A DNA stretch of 9,926 nucleotides from Candidatus Eiseniibacteriota bacterium (lineage in GTDB: Bacteria > Eisenbacteria > RBG-16-71-46 > JAFGJU01). Positions 1-6,346 of the stretch are shown in pieces (positions within the stretch are counted from its first letter, which is position 1; every line of letters starts with the position of its first letter). The DNA lies in NCBI GenBank assembly GCA_016928935.1, contig JAFGJU010000040.1:1-9926 (forward strand), given 5' to 3'. Made by a program: the position numbers and the translations under genes. The notes under the pieces were generated by a model that was not told the DNA's origin, did not search any database, and saw nothing but the letters and a program-made list of their open reading frames with translations.

Positions 1-118
1 CCATGGCCAACACGGCCTCTCCCTCCGCCTTGAGCACCCGGAGCCCCACTTCGAGAGCCGAGCCGGCTTCGTCAGCCAGGCGCGCGGTCTTCGCGCTTTC
101 CCTCTTGACGCTTCTCAC
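1..118 (-). CDS. kdsD: Arabinose-5-phosphate isomerase (KdsD/KpsF family), N-terminal part only
   Basis: Minus-strand reading from GTG at 118 gives 39 codons and runs off the window edge. Residues 24-39 read VGLRVLKAEGEAVLAM, resembling the 'VLxxEAEAVLxL' start of the KdsD/KpsF/GutQ sugar-isomerase family. These enzymes convert ribulose-5-P to arabinose-5-P, the first step of KDO synthesis. Its position directly after kdsA, in the same direction, fits that pathway. A GAGGG sequence 9 nt before the GTG can serve as ribosome binding site. An in-frame GTG at 169 (with a TTG just before it) is an alternative that would add 17 Arg/Gly/Lys-rich residues made of 7-nt repeats, so the shorter form is preferred. 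The SIS and CBS domains lie outside the window, so the call rests on the short N-terminus and on context. Confidence 0.6.
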   Translation of the reverse strand, partial: MRSVKRESAKTARLADEAGSALEVGLRVLKAEGEAVLAM

Positions 119-170
119 TTCTTTGTCCCTCGTCCCTTGCCCCTTGCCCCTTGCCCTGGTCCCTTTCACC
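104..170. repeat. Degenerate heptameric tandem repeat across the kdsA-kdsD junction
   Basis: On the plus strand the sequence reads as consecutive 7-mers: cttgacg, cttctca, cttcttt, gtccctc, gtccctt, gcccctt, gcccctt, gccctgg, tcccttt. The core is three near-identical copies. On the minus strand it is a purine-rich tract with period 7. It fills most of the kdsA-kdsD spacer and overlaps the likely kdsD start codon at 116-118. It has no dyad symmetry and is not a terminator. Confidence 0.7.
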
Positions 171-192
171 AAGAATGTGTTGTCCTACCGGC

Positions 193-1029
193 TCACCTCG
201 ACGAGCAGGCCAGGTACGCCCGCCTCAACTTTACCATGTCCTCGAGGAACCTCTTGAGCTCGCTCAAGGGCATCATGGTCCCGGAATCCGACAGCGCCTT
301 TTCCGGCTCGTGGTGGGTCTCCACGAACAGAGCGTCGCACCCGGCCGCCACCGCCGCCCGCGCCAGCGTGCCGGCGAAGCGCCTGTCACCGCCGGTGCGC
401 TCACCGCCCGGTGTCTGCAGGGAGTGCGTCACGTCGAACGCGACAGGCACCCCGAAGCCCCGCATAGTCGTGATGCCCCTCATGTCCACGACCAGGTTGT
501 GGTACCCAAAGCAGCTGCCCCTTTCAGTCAGCATTACCCGCTTCGCGCCGGCCAGCGAGAGCTTGTCCAGAATGTGCCGTGTGTCCTCCGGGGCCAGGAA
601 CTGACCTTTCTTGACGTTGACCGGCTTCCCCGTCCTGGCGCAGGCCTCCACGAGCTCCGACTGCCTGCACAGGAAGGCGGGCACTTGCAGCACGTCCAGG
701 ACGCGCGCCGCGGCTTCGACTTCGTCCACTGCGTGAACGTCCGACAGCACCGGCACCCCCACTTTGTCCCTCACCTCGGCCAGAATCCGGAGTCCCTCTT
801 CCAGCCCCGGCCCCCTGAACGAACGGGCGGACGTCCTGTTGGCCTTGACGTAGGACGACTTGAAAACGAGAGGGAGGCCCAGGTCCGCCGCCACCCGCTT
901 CACTTCCTGCGCCAGGTTGAGGCACATCTCGGCCGACTCTATCACGCACGGGCCCGCTATGAGGGCCAGGTGCTCTCCCCCCACCTCCGCACCGGCCACC
1001 GAGAATTTCCTTTGGAAAGTCGATTCCAA
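193..1029 (-). CDS. kdsA: 2-dehydro-3-deoxyphosphooctonate aldolase (KDO-8-phosphate synthase)
   Basis: Cytoplasmic enzyme that condenses phosphoenolpyruvate with arabinose-5-phosphate to give KDO-8-phosphate for lipid A inner core. The product is 278 aa, close to the usual ~280. Visible motifs are IAGPCVIES (25-32), the KDO8PS-specific KANRTS (62-67), PAFLCRQ (117-123), NVKKGQFLAP (138-147), GYHNLVVDMRG (175-185) and FDVTHSLQ (198-205). Cys28, His202, Glu237 and Asp248 match the metal-ligand set of the metal-dependent class (Aquifex Cys11, His185, Glu222, Asp233) with nearly the same spacing, whereas metal-independent enzymes have Asn at the Cys position. The start is TTG at 1029, preceded by AGGAG with a 6-nt spacer; no ATG or GTG nearby would keep the N-terminal beta-strand. 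It lies 140 nt after pyrG and before a kdsD-like gene. Confidence 0.96.
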   Translation of the reverse strand: MESTFQRKFSVAGAEVGGEHLALIAGPCVIESAEMCLNLAQEVKRVAADLGLPLVFKSSYVKANRTSARSFRGPGLEEGLRILAEVRDKVGVPVLSDVHAVDEVEAAARVLDVLQVPAFLCRQSELVEACARTGKPVNVKKGQFLAPEDTRHILDKLSLAGAKRVMLTERGSCFGYHNLVVDMRGITTMRGFGVPVAFDVTHSLQTPGGERTGGDRRFAGTLARAAVAAGCDALFVETHHEPEKALSDSGTMMPLSELKRFLEDMVKLRRAYLACSSR

Positions 1030-1030
1030 C

Positions 1031-1042
1031 TTCCTCTCCTAC
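1031..1042 (-). promoter_or_regulatory. Ribosome binding site that decides the TTG start of kdsA
   Basis: On the minus strand GTAGGAGAGGAAG precedes TTG at 1029-1027. The AGGAG core sits 6 nt before the TTG. This is good spacing and is the main reason to accept the unusual start. Confidence 0.65.
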
Positions 1043-1136
1043 AACGCGCGACCGGCTGTTTCTCCGGCCTCCCCGGAGCGTCTCGTGTGCGGCCCGGCGT
1101 CACGGCCGACGCTCCGCGGGCTGCAGTCAGAGTCGA

Positions 1137-1154
1137 CGCGGGCCGACGCCCGCG
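1137..1154 (-). other. GC hairpin in the pyrG-kdsA spacer
   Basis: CGCGGGC (1137-1143) and GCCCGCG (1148-1154) form a perfect 7-bp stem around a 4-nt loop, starting 15 nt after the pyrG stop codon in the direction of transcription. No T-run follows on the minus strand, so it is not a standard intrinsic terminator. It could stabilise an mRNA end or slow polymerase; that role is inferred. Confidence 0.4.
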
Positions 1155-1169
1155 ACCGCCGCCGCGGCC

Positions 1170-2789
1170 CTACTTCGAGTCCCCACGCCCGGACCCCGAC
1201 TCCAGGGCCGCCCTCACAAACTCCCTGAACAGAGGATGCGCCGCCTGCGGCCTCGACTTCAACTCCGGATGGAACTGAACGCCCACGAACCACGGATGCC
1301 CGGTCAACTCCACTATCTCTACCAGGTTCCTGTCTGAGTTCAGGCCCGACAGCGCCATGCCGTTCTTCTCGAACACGTCACGGTAGCGGTTGTTGAACTC
1401 GTACCTGTGTCTGTGTCGCTCCCCGACCTCCTGGCTTCCGTACGCTCGCCACGCGACGGAGTCCCGCTTGAGCCGGCATTTGTACACACCCAGCCTCATC
1501 GTGCCGCCCATCTTGTCCACGTTCACCTGGTCGGGCATGAGGTCTATGACCGGGTGCGGCGTCGCCGGGTTGAACTCCGAGCTGTCTGCTCCGCTCAACC
1601 CGCACACGTTCCTTGCGAACTCTATGACTGCGCACTGCAGTCCCAGGCAGATGCCGAAAAACGGCATCTTCCGCGCCCTGGCGTGAGTGATGGCCTTCAC
1701 CATGCCCTCTATGCCCCGCTGGCCGAAGCCGCCGGGAACGAGAAGGCCCGACACTCCCTCAAGCAGCGTCTCCGCTCCTTCCTTCTCCACCTGTTCCGAG
1801 TCGACCCATTCAATGCGCACTTTGGCGTTGTTGGCCACTCCCGCGTGCACCATCGCCTCCGAGATGCTCTTGTACGCGTCCCTCAGGTGCACGTATTTTC
1901 CGCAGACGGCGATCTTGACCTCGCGCGGCGCGTGCTTAATGACCTCCACCATCTGCTGCCACGGCCTCATGTTCGGCTCTCCGCACCGAAGCGACAACAG
2001 CTCCACGACGAGCCGGTCCAGGCCCCCGTCGTGGAACATGAGAGGCACCTCGTAGACCGACTCTACGTCCAAGCCTTCTATCACCGAGTCCTCGGACACG
2101 TTGCAGAAAAGCGCGATCTTCTTCCTCGCGTCCGGAGTGAGCCCGACCTGGCTCCGGCAGATGAGGATGTCGGGCTGGATCCCGATCTCCCTCAACTCCT
2201 TCACGCTGTGCTGGGTGGGCTTGGTCTTGGTCTCCCTGGCCGCACTGACGAAAGGGACGAGAGTGAGGTGCACGAACACTGTGTTCTGACGCTTGAGATC
2301 CAGTCTCAGCTGTCTGATGGCTTCCAGAAACGGCAGACTTTCTATGTCTCCGACCGTGCCGCCTATTTCGACGATGGCCACGTCCACGCCGTCAACCGAG
2401 CCCACTTGAAGCAGGCGCCCCTTTATCTCGTCCGTGACGTGGGGGATGACCTGCACCGTACCCCCGAGGTAGTCTCCCCTCCGTTCCTTCGTGATGATGG
2501 CGTCGTACACCTGGCCGGCCGTGAGGTTGTTCCGCCTGCCCATGTCCAAGCCGGTGAACCTCTCGTAGTGACCCAGGTCGAGGTCAGTCTCGGCGCCGTC
2601 CTCCGTCACGTACACTTCGCCGTGCTGGAACGGACTCATGGTACCCGGGTCCACGTTCAGGTAGGGGTCACATTTTTGGAGTGTGACCTTGAGGCCCCTG
2701 CTCTTGAGGAGGAGGCCCAGAGACGCCGCGGCGATTCCCTTCCCCAGGGAAGATATGACGCCGCCGGTGACGAAGACGTACTTTGCCAT
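1170..2789 (-). CDS. pyrG: CTP synthase (glutamine-hydrolysing)
   Basis: Converts UTP to CTP using ATP and glutamine ammonia, in the cytoplasm. The product is 539 aa, close to the usual 535-550. The N-terminal synthase domain (about 1-267) starts MAKYVFVTGGVISSLGKG with the P-loop-like element at 9-18, followed by KCDPYLNVDPGTMSP (39-53) and VEIGGTVGDIES (140-151). The C-terminal class I glutamine amidotransferase domain (about 290-530) has the nucleophile Cys381 in GICLGLQ and the His507/Glu509 pair in FHPE. The start is ATG at 2789, only 4 nt after the kdsB stop, with a GGGGTAGG sequence in the end of kdsB as ribosome binding site, so translation is probably coupled. The link with KDO genes makes sense because KdsB consumes CTP. 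All key residues are intact. Confidence 0.98.
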   Translation of the reverse strand: MAKYVFVTGGVISSLGKGIAAASLGLLLKSRGLKVTLQKCDPYLNVDPGTMSPFQHGEVYVTEDGAETDLDLGHYERFTGLDMGRRNNLTAGQVYDAIITKERRGDYLGGTVQVIPHVTDEIKGRLLQVGSVDGVDVAIVEIGGTVGDIESLPFLEAIRQLRLDLKRQNTVFVHLTLVPFVSAARETKTKPTQHSVKELREIGIQPDILICRSQVGLTPDARKKIALFCNVSEDSVIEGLDVESVYEVPLMFHDGGLDRLVVELLSLRCGEPNMRPWQQMVEVIKHAPREVKIAVCGKYVHLRDAYKSISEAMVHAGVANNAKVRIEWVDSEQVEKEGAETLLEGVSGLLVPGGFGQRGIEGMVKAITHARARKMPFFGICLGLQCAVIEFARNVCGLSGADSSEFNPATPHPVIDLMPDQVNVDKMGGTMRLGVYKCRLKRDSVAWRAYGSQEVGERHRHRYEFNNRYRDVFEKNGMALSGLNSDRNLVEIVELTGHPWFVGVQFHPELKSRPQAAHPLFREFVRAALESGSGRGDSK

Positions 2790-2793
2790 TGGC

Positions 2794-3627
2794 CTACCCC
2801 GTTGCCTCCGCGCCCCGGGCGCCCGCGGCCCGGCCGGGCGCGTCCAGCGACTGAAGGAACCGCTCCGCCCTCTCCACGTCAGAGGGGGTGTCCACTCCGA
2901 GCGACCTGTGACGCGTGAGCACGACGCTCATCCTCCTGCCGTGCTCCAGCACTCTGAGCTGTTCGAGCGATTCCGCCAGCTCCAGAGGCGTCCGCGGCAG
3001 TCTCACGAATCCAAGCAGGAAGTCGCGACCATAGGCGTAAATTCCGACGTGCCGGAGAAACCTGAACTCCAGGCCCCCACCGGCAGTCCCCCCGGCGCCG
3101 GCCCTGTCCGGGCGGGCACGGGTCGTGTTGGGGATCGGAGAGCGCGAGAAGAAGAGAGCGTCGCCGTCGAGGTCCGTCACGACTTTGACGACGTTGGGGT
3201 CGTCCACGTCCGCCTGTTCCGTTATCTCTGAGGCCAGGGTGGACACGTCCGGCGGGTCGGGCTTCAAGAGCGGCTCCACGCATTCGTCGAGCATGCGGCC
3301 GTCCGATACTATCTCGTCCCCCTGGAGGTCGACTACGATGTCCGCGTCCAGCGCCGAGGCCGCCTCGGCCACGCGCTCTGTCCCGCAGGAGTGCTCGGGC
3401 GAGGTCATGACCACCCTGGCGCCGAAGCTTCGGGCCTCGTCGGCTATGCGAGGGTCGTCCGTCGCGACCACGAGCTCCTCCACGGAGCGCGACGCGTGCG
3501 CCCTTTCGTACACGTGCCGTACGAGGGTCTTGCCCGCTATACTGGCCAGCGCCTTGCCGGCGAACCGTGTGGAACCGTACCTCACGGGGATGACGCCGAC
3601 GATCCTGGGCCGACTGACTCTGTTCAA
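2794..3627 (-). CDS. kdsB: 3-deoxy-manno-octulosonate cytidylyltransferase (CMP-KDO synthetase)
   Basis: Activates KDO with CTP to CMP-KDO, the donor for inner-core lipopolysaccharide synthesis, in the cytoplasm. Family motifs are VIPVRYGSTRFAGKAL near the N-terminus, LQGDE (about 101-105) whose Asp binds Mg2+, VVTDLDGDALFFSRSPIP, HVGIYAY, and GVDTPSD (about 244-250). The start chosen is TTG at 3627, with GGAG 6 nt upstream, giving 277 aa and 11 residues before the VIPVRY strand, close to family members. An upstream in-frame ATG at 3666 would add 13 Arg-rich residues but has GGAG only 1 nt away. The protein is longer than the usual ~250 aa because of a Gly/Ala/Arg-rich insertion after SRSPIP (about 169-186) and a low-complexity C-terminal tail. 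It overlaps nothing and runs into pyrG with a 4-nt gap. Confidence 0.93.
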   Translation of the reverse strand: MNRVSRPRIVGVIPVRYGSTRFAGKALASIAGKTLVRHVYERAHASRSVEELVVATDDPRIADEARSFGARVVMTSPEHSCGTERVAEAASALDADIVVDLQGDEIVSDGRMLDECVEPLLKPDPPDVSTLASEITEQADVDDPNVVKVVTDLDGDALFFSRSPIPNTTRARPDRAGAGGTAGGGLEFRFLRHVGIYAYGRDFLLGFVRLPRTPLELAESLEQLRVLEHGRRMSVVLTRHRSLGVDTPSDVERAERFLQSLDAPGRAAGARGAEATG

Positions 3628-3777
3628 CGGACGCTCCGCGCCGAGGCGCCAACGAGCAGAAACCATTCTCCGGAAGACGTGCGCCCGCGCCTCCGGACGT
3701 ACAGCAACCGGAAACAGCTTCTCCCTCTTAAGACGCGCGATGCTTCAGGATAAAAATGACGGATTGGCGAGCCGGAC

Positions 3778-4332
3778 CTAAGACACGCTACGGCTGAACT
3801 TCTTTATGCCTTCGACGTAGAGGTCTCCACCGAAGCAGTCCTGGGCCACGATTGCCGGAAAATCCACGACCTCCAGTATCCGCACCGCCTCGGGCCCGAG
3901 GTCCTCGTACGCCACGGTCTTGTTGGACTTCACCGCGCGCGCGATCAGGGCGCCCGCGCCGCCGACCGCCGCGAAGTAGACCGCCTTATGCTTCTTCATG
4001 GCGTCCACCACCGGCTGCGTGCGCTGCCCCTTGCCGATCATGCCCTTCAGCCCATGCTGTATGAGAATGGGAGCATACGGGTCCATTCTGACGCTCGTCG
4101 TGGGACCCACCGAGCCTACCACTTCCCCGGGCCGCGTGGGAGTGGGCCCGGCGTAGTAGATGACCTGTCCCTGGATGTCGAACGGAAGCTGCTCTCCCTT
4201 GGCCAGGAGCTCAACCATCCTCTTGTGAGCCGCGTCCCTGCCGGTGTATATGGTGCCGGTGATGAGTACCTCGTCACCCGCCCTCAAGTCTTCAACGACA
4301 CTGTCGGTCAGTGGTGTCGATATCTTTTTCAC
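3778..4332 (-). CDS. Fumarate hydratase class I, beta subunit (Fe-S hydro-lyase; possibly tartrate dehydratase beta)
   Basis: Small subunit of a two-subunit [4Fe-4S] hydro-lyase that interconverts fumarate and malate in the citric acid cycle. The product is 184 aa, normal for the separate beta subunit. Motifs are GTIYTGRDAAHKR (26-38), YYAGPTPTRPGE (59-70), GSVGPTTSVRMD (73-84), GMIGKG (97-102) and YFAAVGGAGAL (119-129). The start is GTG at 4332 with GAGGG 7 nt upstream. It follows the alpha subunit after 34 nt, the standard gene order. Sequence alone does not separate fumarase from L(+)-tartrate dehydratase, which has the same fold and motifs. The company of housekeeping genes favours fumarase. 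Confidence 0.9.
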   Translation of the reverse strand: MKKISTPLTDSVVEDLRAGDEVLITGTIYTGRDAAHKRMVELLAKGEQLPFDIQGQVIYYAGPTPTRPGEVVGSVGPTTSVRMDPYAPILIQHGLKGMIGKGQRTQPVVDAMKKHKAVYFAAVGGAGALIARAVKSNKTVAYEDLGPEAVRILEVVDFPAIVAQDCFGGDLYVEGIKKFSRSVS

Positions 4333-4366
4333 AGCGTTACCCTCTCGCGGCCGGCCGGGCGCCGGG

Positions 4367-5218
4367 TCAGATGATGGCTTCCTTGTGACGACTCGCGTGG
4401 CAGTTCAAGTTGACCGCAGCCGGCAGGCTGGCTATGTGACACGGGAAGGTCTCCACCATTACGCTCAGCGCCGTCACCCTTCCACCCAGACCCTGCGGTC
4501 CTATGCCCGTCGCGTTTATTTCAACCAGCAGTTCCCTCTCAAGTTTCGCGTATCTCTCGTCGGGATGGTGCGAGCCCAACGGCCTCAGCAGGGCCTTCTT
4601 GGCCAGCAGAGCGCATTTCTCGAACGTGCCGCCTACTCCCACGCCGACTATTATCGGAGGGCAGGGGTTGCCGCCGGCCTTCTTAACCGTGTCCACGACG
4701 AACTTGCGCACGCCCTCTATGCCGTCGGCGGGCTTCAGCATGGCCACCGCGCTCATGTTCTCGCTGCCCCCGCCCTTGGCGGTCAGGATTATCTTCACCT
4801 TGTCGCCGGGCACTATGTCCGTGTAGATCACCGCGGGGGTGTTGTCACGGGTGTTCTTCCTTGTGATGGCGGGGTCGTCGACGATGGACTTCCTCAAGTA
4901 GTTCTTCTCGTACCCCTGCCGGACACCCTCGTTCACGGCGTCGGGAAGCACGGGGCCCTCCAGGCAGACGTCCTGCCCTATCTCCAAGAACACAACGGCG
5001 AATCCGGTGTCCTGGCAGCTCGCCAGCCTGGTGTCGCGCGAGATCTTGGCGTTCTCCAGTATCTGCTCGAGGATCTGCCTGCCAACGGGCGACTCCTCGA
5101 TGCGTAGCCCCTCCTTGAGCGCGCCTATCAGGTCGTCGTCCAGCTCGCAGCTGGCGGCTCCGCTCAGCTCGGCGAGCTTCTCGGTTATCAAGTTCGTGTT
5201 TACGGTTCTTTTGGCCAT
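4367..5218 (-). CDS. Fumarate hydratase class I, alpha subunit (Fe-S hydro-lyase; possibly tartrate dehydratase alpha)
   Basis: Catalytic, cluster-bearing subunit of the two-subunit class I fumarase. The product is 283 aa, typical for this subunit. The three cysteines expected to hold the [4Fe-4S] cluster are visible: Cys68 in SCQDTG, Cys186 in NPCPPIIVGVGVGG, and Cys273 in NLNCHASRH. Other family motifs are KGGGSENMS (148-156) and TGIGPQGLGG (237-246). The start is ATG at 5218, preceded by GAGAGAAG about 3 nt upstream. An in-frame TTG at 5257 would add 13 residues and lies in a hairpin loop, so it is not chosen. The cluster makes these enzymes oxygen-sensitive, which fits but does not prove an anaerobic or microaerobic habit. 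The gene lies 118 nt after rpmA. Confidence 0.92.
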   Translation of the reverse strand: MAKRTVNTNLITEKLAELSGAASCELDDDLIGALKEGLRIEESPVGRQILEQILENAKISRDTRLASCQDTGFAVVFLEIGQDVCLEGPVLPDAVNEGVRQGYEKNYLRKSIVDDPAITRKNTRDNTPAVIYTDIVPGDKVKIILTAKGGGSENMSAVAMLKPADGIEGVRKFVVDTVKKAGGNPCPPIIVGVGVGGTFEKCALLAKKALLRPLGSHHPDERYAKLERELLVEINATGIGPQGLGGRVTALSVMVETFPCHIASLPAAVNLNCHASRHKEAII

Positions 5219-5248
5219 GTCTTCTCTCGCACTGGTTAGAGTGGACTG

Positions 5249-5262
5249 CCGGCGCAAGCCGG
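5249..5262 (-). other. Short hairpin between rpmA and the fumarase alpha gene
   Basis: CCGGC (5249-5253) and GCCGG (5258-5262) form a perfect 5-bp stem with a 4-nt loop. It lies 30 nt before the alpha-subunit ATG and includes the rejected TTG start at 5257. No T-run follows, so it is not a clear terminator. Confidence 0.3.
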
Positions 5263-5336
5263 AGACTGCGGCGAAAGTCGACCGAACGGCCCGCCGGCCG
5301 CCCGCGCCTTCCCCGCCACGCGCTGAACGCGGCCGC

Positions 5337-5591
5337 CTAGACCGCTACCACGCTCACTTTCTTCTTGTCCCGGCCCAGCCTTGTGAAAACCACCTTGCCG
5401 CTGACAAGGGCGAACAGAGTGTCGTCTTTACCGAGACCGACGTTGATGCCCGGATGTATCCTCGTTCCCCTCTGCCTCACGATGATGGTGCCGGCGTTCA
5501 CGGTCTGGCCGCCGTAACGCTTGACACCCAGCCTTTGACCGTGACTGTCTCTTCCGTTTCTCGAGCTCCCAACACCTTTCTTGTGTGCCAC
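5337..5591 (-). CDS. rpmA: 50S ribosomal protein L27
   Basis: Small basic protein of the large ribosomal subunit whose N-terminal tail reaches towards the peptidyl transferase centre. The product is 84 aa, the normal length, and starts MAHKKGVGSSRNGRDS, followed by GQRLGVKRYGGQ and the conserved AGTIIVRQRGTRIHPG. The mature-type AHKKG tail begins right after Met, so there is no extra leader of the kind cleaved by the Prp protease in Firmicutes. The start is GTG at 5591 with AGAGGTG about 7 nt upstream. It follows rplU after 48 nt as in most bacteria. The next gene is not obgE, the common neighbour, but fumarase alpha. Confidence 0.98.
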   Translation of the reverse strand: MAHKKGVGSSRNGRDSHGQRLGVKRYGGQTVNAGTIIVRQRGTRIHPGINVGLGKDDTLFALVSGKVVFTRLGRDKKKVSVVAV

Positions 5592-5618
5592 TTCTTTTCA
5601 CCTCTCTCGCGAACGCGC

Positions 5619-5637
5619 CGGACGGGGCGCCCGTCCG
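5619..5637 (-). other. Strong intercistronic hairpin between rplU and rpmA
   Basis: CGGACGGG (5619-5626) and CCCGTCCG (5630-5637) form a perfect 8-bp stem with a 3-nt loop, beginning 2 nt after the rplU stop codon. It ends about 10 nt before the rpmA ribosome binding region. No T-run follows. It could mark an mRNA processing or stability site, or tune the L21:L27 ratio; this role is inferred. Confidence 0.5.
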
Positions 5638-5639
5638 AA

Positions 5640-5951
5640 TCAACCCTTTATTGCAGAAACCTTGAGCTCGGTGTAATCCTGCCTGTGCCCCGTCTTCTTC
5701 CTGTATCCCTTCTTCCTCTTGAACCGGAACACGACCACCTTGTCGCCGCGACCGTGCGACAGGACCACTCCCGAAACGCTGGCGCCCTCGACCAAGGGCT
5801 TACCCACTTTGACGTCCTTCCCGTCCGACAGGAGCATGACGTTGGAGAGAAGGACTTCCTCCCCCACATTGGTCTGAAGCCTGGGCACCCTGATAACGCT
5901 TTCAGGCTCAACCCGATACTGAAATCCGCTTACCTCGACTATTGCGTACAT
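5640..5951 (-). CDS. rplU: 50S ribosomal protein L21
   Basis: Large-subunit protein that binds 23S rRNA. The product is 103 aa, the usual length. It begins MYAIVEVSGFQYRVEP, the canonical 'MYAIIxxGGKQYxV' start, and ends with the conserved basic stretch FKRKKGYRKKTGHRQDYTELKV. The start is ATG at 5951 with GAGGT 3-4 nt upstream. It is the first gene of the leftward set and lies behind a good housekeeping-type promoter. Confidence 0.98.
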   Translation of the reverse strand: MYAIVEVSGFQYRVEPESVIRVPRLQTNVGEEVLLSNVMLLSDGKDVKVGKPLVEGASVSGVVLSHGRGDKVVVFRFKRKKGYRKKTGHRQDYTELKVSAIKG

Positions 5952-6002
5952 ATGACCTCACCGTTGGTTTCACCGCCCGCGTGCCGAAATCACAACCTAA
6001 AG

Positions 6003-6031
6003 AAGCTAGCATTCCGCGCGCCGCTTGTCAA
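6003..6031 (-). promoter_or_regulatory. Sigma-70-type promoter for rplU and following genes
   Basis: On the minus strand a perfect TTGACA (-35, at 6031-6026) is followed after exactly 17 bp by TAGCTT (-10, at 6008-6003), preceded by TG in the extended -10 position (TGcTAGCTT). Transcription would start near 5996-5997 and leave a leader of about 45 nt before rplU. The -10 hexamer matches the consensus at only three of six positions, but the perfect -35, ideal spacing and TG support it. Confidence 0.6.
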
Positions 6032-6246
6032 GCTGATAAGGCGTCCGCCGTGTTCAACAAGGCCAACATGAGATGGAGGAAGAAGCCCTCCCCAAAAAAC
6101 CAAATCCACACAAGACTCTTGACTCTACCGGGCGTCCCTTCGGCCGAGTGCCCGATTCCCGCGAACTCGTTGACGCGGACGGCAGTTCCGGTCCGACGCC
6201 GCTTCGCCCCACGGCCGAGCCCCGCCGGGCCCGAACGCAGCCGCAC

Positions 6247-6276
6247 TTGACTGCCGTCAAGGTTCGAGACTAGACT
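6247..6276 (+). promoter_or_regulatory. Candidate promoter for the histidine kinase-regulator pair
   Basis: TTGACT (6247-6252, 5/6 match to TTGACA) is followed after 18 bp by TAGACT (6271-6276, 4/6 match to TATAAT). The -35 lies inside the inverted repeat CTTGAC-N4-GTCAAG (6246-6261), which could be an operator. Transcription would start near 6283, giving a leader of about 75 nt to the TTG start at 6358. The match is modest. Confidence 0.35.
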
Positions 6277-6346
6277 CTCCATCTTGGAGTGTCCCCGGGC
6301 CGGAGAGCACGCGACATTTCGAGGCCCGGCAAACGCGTTCCGTCAC

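Noticed and set aside
151..1278. 375-codon open frame on the plus strand opposite kdsA
   Set aside because: Antisense to kdsA; rich in His, Arg and Pro with no recognisable domain.
1407..2918. 503-codon open frame on the plus strand opposite pyrG
   Set aside because: It is exactly antisense to an intact CTP synthase, has no family motif, and such long antisense frames are common in GC-rich genes.
3667..3777. Terminator or promoter between fumarase beta and kdsB
   Set aside because: A five-T run on the minus strand follows only a 3-bp stem, and no -35/-10 pair with acceptable spacing was found.
5219..5257. N-terminal extension of fumarase alpha from TTG at 5257
   Set aside because: ATG at 5218 has a ribosome binding site and gives the family's usual N-terminus; the TTG is in a hairpin loop.
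6075..6096. GGAGG-N7-CCTCC hairpin followed by an A-run, as a terminator
   Set aside because: On the plus strand the stem is followed by A residues, and on the minus strand the T-run precedes the stem, so neither direction gives an intrinsic terminator.
6073..6273. 66-codon plus-strand frame before the kinase
   Set aside because: No ribosome binding site, Pro/Arg-rich composition, and it ends over the candidate kinase promoter.
6028..6282. 84-codon minus-strand frame with a hydrophobic segment, upstream of rplU
   Set aside because: No Shine-Dalgarno before its ATG, it overlaps the rplU -35 region, and no family is recognisable. The hydrophobic stretch comes from a T-rich run.
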